Origin: Cenococcum geophilum 1.58
Lineage: Eukaryota; Ascomycota; Dothideomycetes; Gloniales; Gloniaceae
DNA: 64,000 bases
Assembly: GCA_001692895.1 (NCBI GenBank)
Contig: KV748258.1
Location: 434,001 to 498,000 of the forward strand
Reading direction: 5' to 3'
The first letter of the stretch is position 1. Each line of letters opens with the position of its first letter. Of this stretch, positions 55,054 to 63,049 are shown piece after piece. Below the pieces are notes generated by a model, which saw only the letters and a list, made by a program, of their open reading frames with translations, did no database searches and was not told the DNA's origin. The position numbers and the translations under genes were made by a program.

Positions 55054-55306
55054 GGAAAGCAAGCAAGTAAGGCTTAATTTTATAAATATTAATAATGTTA
55101 GTGTTGCTAAAATACAGGGGTGCTACCGTAGTGCTCGCTTAGCCACATAAATATATCTATCTATTATTTATACACTTACAGAGAAGAGGATTAATTAATC
55201 TAATTAGTAGGTACGGGCTTAAAGGCATTAATTAAGAATGGGTATATTCACAAAGCCATTTATAGGGGATTACCCTGCCTTAACTAAACGTAATACCTAT
55301 AGACCT
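55054..55306 (-). repeat. Abutting A2 (55054-55160) and B1 (55161-55306) repeats of element I
   Basis: A2 matches 59467-59573 (A1) over all 107 bp; B1 matches 54832-54978 (B2). Their direct contact reproduces the joint of the two element ends, the hallmark of PAT/Ngaro elements, whose circular DNA is used by the recombinase. Confidence 0.92.
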
Positions 55307-55329
55307 AGAAGCGCAACGCCCGTACCACA

Positions 55330-55375
55330 CAAGGTAAAGTAGGGGGAAAAAAAAATAAAAAATAAAAAAGGGGGG
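55330..55375. repeat. Purine-rich low-complexity run
   Basis: GGGGGAAAAAAAAATAAAAA followed by AATAAAAAAGGGGGGGAAAG lies between B1 and the recombinase end of element I. On the minus strand it is a pyrimidine run that could be a transcript end. Confidence 0.7.
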
Positions 55376-55479
55376 GAAAGGAGAGATTTAAGTTAATATA
55401 TTAGAGTGCCAAAATAGGCACTCTTATACGCCATTATACCTAAATACCTTCGCCTATTATATCTAGGGCGAGTAATAAT

Positions 55480-56650
55480 AAGAATAGTATTAGCGTTTTA
55501 TATTAGAAGTTTACACTTAGCTAAAATAGGTCTTTTAGGGATAATAAACAGTAAAGCTGGAACGCTTATAAGGACCACCGGCCTAGTTACTATATTTAGC
55601 CGTCCATAAAACTATTATCTTAAGCGTATTAAGCAGCACCTTTCTAAAATAAGTATCTATTATAGAGCTTAGAGTAGAGGCCAAGAGCAGCAACTTTATA
55701 CTTTAGTTTATTTCTAACCGCGTAGCTTATAAAGGCCAATCTCTTAAAGTAAAAGAGAGGGGCGTTTCTAGGTTAGGGGTTATTTTTAAACAGGTATTTT
55801 ATAGCTTAAACTGCGCATTTAGGTTACCCTAAAGCGGCAATTATAATTAAGACTCCTTAGTAATTAACGTCCGTTTTACTACGCTTTAGACGTAATATTA
55901 TATAATCCTCTACTAGCGTTATATCTTTTCTAGTATATTTTATAGTAGAGAAGGCGTGGCTATCTTTCTAAGCCTTAGTATAGGTAATCTCGCCTAAATA
56001 AAGGAATCCCGTAAAGGTCGTAGTAATAGCAGCATTAAAGTTAAAATCCTTAACGGATTAGGTATTTAGGGTAACTAATTAGGCGAGGATATCTTTAGTA
56101 ATTAGCAATCTTTTAGCCGTAGTAGAGAGATTTATAGATGTTACACTGTCTAAAATCCTTTTAATAATAGGATTATTAAAAACGGAGGTGTTATAATTAG
56201 CGTTAATATAGTGGGATCGAATTGCGGAGACGTAGGCTCTAACTATAGTAGGCTTAATACGGCTTATTCCTAAACTAGCATTACTAAAGATCTATTAGGT
56301 AATCCATTCTCCTAAGTAGTAGAGGGGCGCTAGGTACTTTACCGCTCTATAAAGGTTGCAGTAGCCCTCCTAACTCTTAATTACGGGATAGTATAAATCT
56401 CTCGTTCTATTAGAGAGGCTATACCATAATAGTTAGCTAAAGCATTCTAAGGGGGCTTTTACCTTAATCTAGAAATTAGGTAGGGGGTCTTTAAGAGGGA
56501 CTAGGTCTCCTATTTTAGCGTTAGATTAAATATAATAAAGAAGCGTATAGTAATGGTAAATTAGAAGTATCCTAATACGGGCATAGTAATAATACCCTAT
56601 TGCAATTAAAACGAGATAGAGTATTAGCTAGCCTATTTTCTGTAGAGGAA
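55480..56650 (-). pseudogene. Tyrosine recombinase of element I
   Basis: On the complement: the first-Arg region AFSTIKYTRKDITLVEDYII and LRLKRSKTDVNY at about 55865-55960, then IIAALGxPKCAVxAIKYLFK near 55775-55850. The HxxR box at 55630-55660 reads YLFxKGAAxYA (ancestral HxFRKGAAQ), LGRW near 55580-55595 is kept as GRWS, and AFQLYCLLSL near 55540-55565 holds the nucleophilic Tyr. This set (R, HxxR, [H/W], Y) defines the recombinase of DIRS-like elements and replaces an integrase. His to Tyr and stops make it inactive. Confidence 0.87.
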
Positions 56651-58215
56651 ACCTACTCTGTATAGAGCGTAATATTATAGGCTACGGCTAGTTAGAGGAT
56701 CTTACGGAGCGGGTAATTACCTAGTCCTTTTACCACCATATTCTAAAATCCTAAAAGTACTACTATGTTATCTATATAGATATAGACTAAGCTATACTCC
56801 TACCGTGTTACCTAGAGCTAGAACGAGGTTATAATCGCTTAAACCTCCCGCTTATTAATTAGGGTAAGGCGGTGTTCTATATTAGGGTAGCAGCTTAAAG
56901 AATTGTCTTAGGGTAGAGATACTAAATAGGGCGGCCATATTATCCCTTAAGAATCCTTAAGGAAGAAGAAGGCCCCGTAATTAAGAATCCTAGATACATC
57001 TAAGAAGAGATAGAATTATTTTTAATCCGTATTATTAAAGAAGAGGATACTATTTAAAAGGGTAAGAGCATCCCTCCACCATAATAAGTCTTAGTGAAGT
57101 TTAGCTATTAGCTATTAGTAAGGATAACTACCTACCTTTATATAAGTAGAGATAAACTCCTAAATAAAGTGGTTATATAAACGCCTAAGCCTAATTACCT
57201 AGGCGCTCCAAGCGAGTCTACTAGCTAGTTTTTAACTCTAAACTAGCGTTAGGGATCTACCACTTAACGCTTTATTAATCTCCTTAATCGTAGTGGCCTA
57301 TTTTAAAGAAGAAAGACGCAGCTTAAACTTTAGAGTATCTATAATATAACCTAGGACTTTAGCCGTAGTGCCTTTAATATTCTTTAATTTGTTTTATAGA
57401 ATGCCTAATTTATTACTTAATTAGTTATATATACTAAGCAATTAAGGGAGGATAGAAGCGTTAGAGAGTATAAAGATAAAATTATCTAGATAGTACTCTA
57501 AGGCGGCGTTTAGGATATATTAGATAAGTATTTAGTAGAATCCCTCCGTAAAAAGATTAAATAAAAAAGGTGTAGTTTAAAGGCCGAATAAGAGGCAATG
57601 TTTAAAATACACTATACCCTTCCAGGAGAACCCCATAAGGCGTTAAGCTTTAATAGAAAGTGGGATATTCTAAAAGGCGTCCTTAATATCCCTCTTAATA
57701 ATTATATAACTACGGCCTATATATATAACGTGTTAGAGAACTTAATAAACTATTAAATATTATAGTGTGGCAAATGCTATAGGGATTAAGTTGTTAACAG
57801 ATTGGCTAGATAGTAAGGATAAGTTATAAATACGGCGCTATCCCTTATCCGCTTTAGGTACTAAACCTAGCGGTAAGGATATAATAGGAGACGTTGCTAT
57901 TATAATCCTACCTATATCTAAATTGGCGCTAATCTTCTCTAAGATTAGGACCGTATTTGCGGCTATTAAGGCTTAATTCTTTTAGGAGAGAAGCTTAATT
58001 TCTAGGTCTACCCTAATCTAGTATCTAAACTTTAAGATACCAATAATATTACGTTAGAGGTTACTAGGGTATAGGGATAAATAACGCCCCCACGCTTAAA
58101 TAATTAAGGGGGAGGGAGAGTCCTGTAGAGAAGAGGAGGGCAGAAAAACTGGAAATAATAGTATAGTATTTAGCCTACCTATACTATAAGGGTAGAGCAC
58201 AGTTTCGGCGGAGTA
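56650..58215 (-). pseudogene. Reverse transcriptase and RNase H of element I
   Basis: The complement reads GIVYFKHCLLFGLxTTPFLF and NLFTEGFYxILIQYILNAAL at about 57490-57610, then YYLDNFIFILSNA at 57455-57495, the catalytic YLDDF box with Asp to Asn. The LPFGLRTAPFLFN type of palm is that of DIRS/Ngaro-like RT and differs from Gypsy and Copia RT. RNase H should lie at about 56700-57250, but its motifs are not clear to me. Confidence 0.82.
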
Positions 58216-59220
58216 TAGGTATAGCTTAATAAAATCCTCTTCCTCCTCTTTCTTTTCCTTATTAATACTTTCCTCTAGTAATTACTACTTATAATTCCTT
58301 ATAGTATATAGGCCACTGCACTTACTACAGGTATATAGGAACTTGCAATCCTTACCTAGGTTATACTTCCCTCTATTAAAGCTATAACAGGTCCTTAAGA
58401 TATTAGTACTTACTTACGCGCGTTTTAAGATAGATGCGGATTTATAAGTACTAGGATTATAATAAATATCTGAGAAGTTACTAGAGATCTTCTAGTTGGC
58501 TAGCTCTAACTAGTTCTTTTAAATAACTATAAAGTAGTACTCCAAGGCCATAGTCATTAAGGGAGCAATTTAGTAAGTAGTAGATAGCTAGATAACTTAA
58601 TTATAAAAGGTAAGTATTTAGGGAATAAAATCTACTAAAAGATTCTTATATATAATAATTAAAATCATTATATAGTTAAGGAAGCCCTCTACCCACACTT
58701 TAACAGACGGGTAGTCCTTTATTATCCCTTCTTTTAGTCTTATAAAAAGGACGCTATTAATAATAAGGATATTATTCTAAGGCTTAAACCAGAGCTAGTG
58801 TATCCGAAGGCAAGAGAGGTTATTAAGCAAGAAAGTACCCTAAAATACCTTAAGTATCTCTTTATTCGGGACGCTAGGGAGGAGGGTATTTAGGATATTA
58901 GCTATAAATAAGAGCAACTTACCCAGTTTATTAATTAGGGTTAAGGATAATACTGCCGTAGCTAATCTCGCTATTACTATAGCGAGGCTTAATATATAGA
59001 GTTTAGTTACCTAATCTTCCTATTCTTTTTGGACGTATAGCATTTTAGTATAGTTCTTCTATTCCTAAAGGAGTCTTATTTTCTAGTTAGTTACCTAGTC
59101 CTTAACCTCCTTTACCTAAGCTCTTCTAATCCTTAGGTCCTTCTCGTGTAGTTACTAAAGCTATTCTTCGGCTTTTTTAGCGGCTAAAGTCTCGCGTTAA
59201 GCCGCGAAGAGAGGCGCCAT
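58216..59220 (-). pseudogene. gag-like protein of element I with CCCH/CCHC-type zinc motifs
   Basis: A minus-strand ATG at 59220-59218 opens MAPLFAAxRETLAAKKAEEx, an Ala/Glu/Lys-rich helix. Near 58290-58400 the complement reads CYSFNRGKYNLGKDCKFLYT and CSKCSGLYTIRNYK, corresponding to CxxFNxGxCxxxxCKxxHxCxxCxGxHxxxxC, the zinc motif of the first protein in fungal DIRS-like elements. Three of the ligands are now Tyr. Confidence 0.78.
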
Positions 59221-59466
59221 TATAGAGGATGGAGACTATAACGCCGGCGTATCGCCTAAAGGTATAGGGGAAGGTAAGGGAGACTAGTAGGTAACCTCTG
59301 AGGAGTTTAGCTTGTTAAGTGTGTCGTTATTAGTTAAGTTTTTAAAGTTTTTACAAACAATTCGCGAAGGTTTAGACAAGCGTATAGGTTGTTAAGTTAT
59401 TAACAGCAATAATTAATTATTAGAAATTAAGTAAATAAGGCATTAGCTTTTAAATAAGACTAATAT

Positions 59467-59573
59467 GGAAAGTAAGCAAGCAAGGCTTAATTTTATAAAT
59501 GTTAATGATGTTGGTGTTGCTAAGATGCAGGGGTGCTGCTGCAGTGCTCGCTTAGCCATATAGACATGTCCAT
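59467..59573 (-). repeat. A1 split direct repeat of element I, 107 bp
   Basis: GGAAAGTAAGCAAGCAAGGC to TATAGACATGTCCAT, matching A2 at 55054-55160. Base changes between copies are transitions. It is the outer left end of I in its own direction. Confidence 0.92.
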
Positions 59574-59804
59574 TAAAGTTGTTTAATTAGTTAGGTCCTT
59601 GCCAAAAATACTACGCCTAATTAATTTAGGTAGCGGTGTAGAGTTTTACCAACGCTATTTATTAAACTAGCTATATAACTATAGTTTACTATTATATAAC
59701 GGCAATCTAATAGTAATCTAACGGTAATTTGCTAGTACTGTAATATTTTATTTTAAAGCTACTTATTTAGTTTAGGGACTAAACCTTCTAAAGGAAAGGA
59801 GTAC
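59574..59804 (+). other. 3' region and polypurine tract of element F
   Basis: TAAAGTTGTTTAATTAGTTA continues the palindrome-containing 3' region after element I, matching 11174-11210 of element A. A repeated CGGCAATCTAATAG/TAATCTAACGG phrase lies at 59700-59730. The polypurine tract AAGGAAAGGAG precedes the LTR (59791-59801). Confidence 0.8.
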
Positions 59805-59968
59805 TATTACAGCACTAACCTATTTTATACTATTTCCTACTATTGGCTAGCCTACCACTAGCGCCTTAGTAGCTGGCCCTATTATTTATATACAATACCC
59901 CTTTCGCCTCTTCTCCTCTTTATACCACAACATAGTTATTTAGTCTACTTTACTGTAGCACTATAATA
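59805..59968 (+). repeat. 3' LTR of element F, 164 bp
   Basis: It starts TATTACAGCACTAACC and ends CACTATAATA, aligning base for base with 39362-39525, with C/T and G/A differences only at the sites checked. The TSD CCTAT follows. Confidence 0.93.
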
Positions 59969-59973
59969 CCTAT

Positions 59974-60191
59974 CTAGTTCTAAATTTCGCTAATTAAAAG
60001 TAAAGGATACCTATCCTTTCTAGTAATGCTATTTAACTGTCTATAGTTAATATATAGCCTAAGTTTTCCGTTTTTCTTTAGTATAAACAGTACTAGATAT
60101 CCTGCTAATAACTATAATGGTTTAATATATCCCTTTTATAAGTTTTCTTAAACAAACTCTTTAAGTACTCTTAACTCTTCCTTAGTTAGCT
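59974..60191 (-). pseudogene. N-terminal reverse transcriptase end of element G
   Basis: The complement reads TKEELRVLKEFVxENLxKGY (near 60125-60185), [20 protein letters not shown] near 60040-60100 and [17 protein letters not shown] near 59985-60035, contiguous with the RT before F. Similarity to B and E ends at about 60191. Confidence 0.85.
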
Positions 60192-60537
60192 TATCCCTTG
60201 CAACGTTGATTTGGGTCCTATTCTTATTAATAAGCTTTAGCCAATTAGATCGTTAGGATCTTAGAGCTGTGATAAGGAATATAAAGCTCTGGCGGGGGCT
60301 TAAAGGCAGCCGCCAAAGCTCCTAAGACAGTTCTTTTGCTACGAGTTGGAGGAACGACGCGTTTAGTAGGTTGGACGATATTAGAAAAAATAAAGCACGA
60401 TTAAAAAGCATAGTGGTTGATTAAATTAATCTTTCTAATTCGGTGTTCCGCACGGACCACCTATAGTAGGACACTAACGTTGCATGGGATAGATTTAAAA
60501 AAAAACTTTAAACTTATTCCTAGTTCCAATTCTATTT
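60192..60537. other. Unassigned 346-bp stretch between element G and piggyBac element J
   Basis: It is less TA-rich (for example CTCTGGCGGGGGCTTAAAGG). It has no open frame, LTR ends or repeat shared with other parts of the window that I could see. It could be an LTR fragment of an unknown element or pre-transposon host DNA. An A9 run is at 60498-60505. Confidence 0.4.
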
Positions 60538-60662
60538 TATCCCCTTATCCGGTAAGACATAGTCCACGCTAGTAGGGGGGGCTGGCACAGTATAATATTA
60601 TATACCTTCGTATATAAATTTATTAGTAATCTACATTATTTGAATAAAAACACGTCTAGTAG
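60538..60662 (+). repeat. Left terminal inverted repeat of J
   Basis: CCCCTTATCCGGTAAGACAT leads on to a GTCCACGCTAGTAGGGGGGG stretch, TAATATTATATACC and AATTTATTAGTAATCTACAT. It mirrors 62420-62544. Confidence 0.92.
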
Positions 60663-60688
60663 TCCTCCTCTAATTACGCGTTTAAGTA

Positions 60689-62460
60689 ATGGAGGATACT
60701 TCTAACCTACCTACACAATCTAAGAGGCAAAAAGCTTAGTCCCTTGAGGATATACTCCTTAAACTTGGACCAATTATAAGCGTTTCCTACGAGCCTTTTT
60801 AATGCGAGCCTAGACAGATAGTAAAAGTACTCTTACCTACTTCCTTTCCTCAAAAACCACACCCATTCGACTATTTTAGCTTATTTTTTACCCGCGACCT
60901 TTTTTAAACGATTACTACGAATATAAATTGATACGCGAGTATACAGAGACTACATATAGTAGGGAAAAGGGCACGAGAATGGACGGATATGCTTGTAGAG
61001 GAGTTATATGTATTTCTCGGCGCTATTATATATATGGGAGTCTACGAGGAGCCTTAAATCGAGATATATTGGAATATAGACTTTAATAAAGGTCCTTTAT
61101 ATTCGATTTTAAGTTATATATTACTCTGCCGCTTTAAGCAAATTAAGCGGTATTGCCATATCTCTTGCCCTAAGAGTGATAAAAGAAATGGGTATTACTT
61201 ACCTTTTAATAAGATTTGGTGGTATAAGGTTGAACCTCTTGCTTTATCTATTTAAGCTTCTTCTTAATGGTATTACTCTCCTTCTTCCAAAGTGAGTATT
61301 GACGAGCTTATGGTACGGTGCTTTGGCAGGTACGTCTCTCTTCCTTCCTCTTATTACCCTACTAATTACCCTAGGTCCTTATATACATATAAGATGCCAA
61401 AGAAACCAATTAAACAAGGGTATAAGATTTACGGAATTGCGGATCACGGATATATAGTTAACTGGATTTGGAGCTCTAGGGAGAAGGGATTATAAGATAT
61501 AGTTCTTTACCTAACCCTTATAAATATAGGGTGTCTCGTACGCAATCTTGCGCTTTCCCTCCTATGCTGTTACCTTACAATATATATAGACAACTACTTT
61601 ACGTTAATACCCCTATTTTCAGAGCTACGAGCTTATAAATTTGGTGCTGTGGGTACTACATGGCCACATAAGGAGTTTCCTAAGGATTTAATAGAGGTAA
61701 AGAACTGATTCTCTATAAAGCTTGCATAGAATACTCTTCTCGCGGCGGTAGTTTAGGATATACTTTGCCTAGCTTAGTAGGATAATAATATTGTCCTAGC
61801 TTTAAGTAATATCTATACTGTAGATAAGGCAGAGGACTTTTAGGTAAAGGAAAGAAAAGAAAAAAAGGCGTCCTATAAAGACCTTAATAAATAGCCGAAT
61901 CGTCCGGTGTATATTCGGCGATTCCCCAATTAAAGAGCTTCAGATCCCTTGCTTTATTAATAATTATAATTAATATATAGGAGGCGTGGATCTTATAAAT
62001 TAGTTTAGGGAAGCGTACGAGACTCATAAGCCTACCTTTAGGACTTGGTGGCCCTTATTTTACTAGTTAATTAACATAGCTTGTATAAATGCTTATAGGC
62101 TATATTAATTACATACAACAAATAAGCGTCCTCTTACGCACTTGCAATTTAGGATAGAGCTTTATTGTAAGCTTTTAGGGTATTCTAAAAGGGCAAAGCT
62201 ATAGAGCTTACGAGTAGGGCTAGGGGGTAAGAGAATATTTAATCCTAATTTACAGCACTTACACTACTAAGAAAAGCGCCCTAAAAGTACTTGCGTATGG
62301 TGTTTATATAAATTAAGGTATTAAAAGGTCCTAGGGAAAGTAGTAGATACAAAGGGTAGGGCAAAGAGATTATACGGCGGCTGTGTATTTTATAATGTTA
62401 ACCTTTATAAGGAGGGGGACTGCTAGACGCGCTTTTATTCGAATAATGTAGATTACTAAT
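60689..62460 (+). pseudogene. piggyBac-like transposase of element J
   Basis: ATG at 60689 starts MEDTSNLPTQSKRxKAxSLE. LVEELYVFLGAIIYMGVYEE near 61000-61055 and FKQIKRYCHISCP near 61135-61170 are the N-terminal domain. The DDE part starts KVSIDELMVRCFGR near 61290-61330 (first Asp), and KPIKQGYKIYGIADHGYIVN at 61402-61461. The next is LCLAxxDNNIVLALSNIYTV near 61765-61820 (second Asp), then YIGGVDLIN near 61975-62000 (third Asp, after a frameshift). The Cys-rich C-terminus has CVWC near 62296 and GGCVFYNVNLYKEGDC near 62380-62425. It would cut and paste J. A 67-codon stretch at 61292-61495 is open; stops and a frameshift kill the rest. Confidence 0.9.
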
Positions 62461-62544
62461 AAATTTATATGCGAAGGTACATAATATTATGCTGTGCTAG
62501 CCCCCCCTACTAGCGTGGACCATGTCTTACCGGACGAGGGGATA
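62420..62544 (-). repeat. Right terminal inverted repeat of J
   Basis: The complement begins TATCCCCTCGTCCGGTAAGA and aligns with the left repeat over about 125 bp. The transposase stop codon lies within it. Confidence 0.92.
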
Positions 62545-63020
62545 GTCCTATACTATATACTTTAACAGCTTTTTACTTTCTAGGCTCTATAGCCTTTTAC
62601 TATACTTATAGTACATTAGGAAAAAAAAATTTGGGCACGTTATTGGAAGCGAAAATCGGGGTCTGCAAAACCGGCGTAAGTCGCGATTTTGGCGATTTAT
62701 GGCGATTTCTATAAATATATAACGTAGTCTACGGGCATCTATCAGATAACTTATATAGAGCTATTTATTAATGAAATGGGTTGATTAATTGATGGTATTA
62801 ACTGCCTGGCTGATCCTTGGTCAGCCAGAAAATCACGTATTTAGCTAGCCACCTAGGTCAGATTCGAGGATCTCCTCAGCGCCACTAGCGCCAAGCTGAG
62901 GAGATTCGCGTATCTAGGGCCACCTACTAATCAAGCCGCTAATTAACGCCAACCGTAGGGTAATTAGGGCCATTAAGGCCCCAAGTGTATATAAAAAAGT
63001 CCTCCCTACCTATCCTTAAT
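62545..63020. other. Region between J and the Crypton-like gene, with hairpins and a GGCGATTT repeat
   Basis: No gene is seen. GCGATTTTGGCGATTTATGG at about 62684-62705 repeats GGCGATTT. Two hairpins are present: TGGCTGA/TCAGCCA (62807-62827) and ATCTCCTCAGC/GCTGAGGAGAT (62870-62905). GTGTATATAAAAAAGTCC near 62985-63002 is a TATA-like element just before the Crypton-like coding region, so this is probably its promoter/5' end. Confidence 0.55.
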
Positions 63021-63049
63021 TGCGGCAGTATATCTGCTATTATACCTAC

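Larger units (their letters stand above)
54832..59573 (-). mobile_element. Element I: DIRS-like (PAT/Ngaro-type) tyrosine-recombinase retrotransposon, 4742 bp
   Basis: I lacks LTRs and a TSD but has split direct repeats. In its own (minus) direction the order is A1 (59573-59467), coding region, B1 (55306-55161), A2 (55160-55054), a 75-bp spacer and B2 (54978-54832). A1 and A2 are both 107 bp; B1 and B2 are 146-147 bp. A2 and B1 abut exactly, as expected for a circular-intermediate junction. The coding part has a gag with zinc motifs, RT (RNase H assumed) and a C-terminal tyrosine recombinase, and no DDE integrase. It sits in the palindrome of element F. RIP stops are present. Confidence 0.9.
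39362..59968 (+). mobile_element. Element F: Ty3/Gypsy chromovirus in G, split by S2, E and I
   Basis: LTRs of 164 bp at 39362-39525 and 59805-59968, with TSD CCTAT at 39357-39361 and 59969-59973. The flanks rejoin the RT of G exactly. After removing S2, E and I, F has gag, protease, RT, RNase H, integrase, chromodomain, the palindrome-bearing 3' region, a polypurine tract and LTR. It belongs to a different Gypsy group than B/E/G. It is heavily decayed. Confidence 0.9.
33049..60191 (-). mobile_element. Element G: Ty3/Gypsy chromovirus of the B/E family, minus strand, truncated at both ends, split by H and F
   Basis: The pieces are 33049-35237, 38169-39361 and 59974-60191. Read on the complement they give RT, RNase H, integrase, chromodomain, polypurine tract and 159 bp of LTR. 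The LTR is broken at 33049, where B was inserted or joined. The gag side ends at about 60191, just upstream of the RT start, where similarity to B and E stops. H (TSD TCTAC) and F (TSD CCTAT) interrupt it. It is the oldest recognisable layer here. Confidence 0.86.
60538..62544 (+). mobile_element. Element J: piggyBac-like DNA transposon, 2007 bp, with ~125-bp terminal inverted repeats
   Basis: The left end (60538-60662) and the right end (62420-62544) are inverted repeats over about 125 bp with only transitions between them, beginning TATCCCC. Inside is one transposase pseudogene. The canonical TTAA TSD is not visible; TA is present on each side (TTTTA/T and A/TAGT). The element is inside the RIP-affected region but has fewer stops than the Gypsy copies. 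Confidence 0.88.

Noticed and set aside
54850..55306. Repeats read as a CRISPR-like or tandem-repeat array
   Set aside because: Only two copies of each unit exist and the A/B order is fully explained by split direct repeats of element I.
55380..59460. Element I as a LINE (Tad1-like) because of a non-Gypsy, non-Copia RT
   Set aside because: The split direct repeats, the tyrosine recombinase residues and the absence of an endonuclease and long TSD fit a DIRS-like element better.
62640..62700. Possible third SINE-like fragment (GCGAAAATCGGGGTCTGCAAA resembles the S1/S2 start)
   Set aside because: The likeness covers only about 24 bases with several mismatches and nothing further downstream matches.
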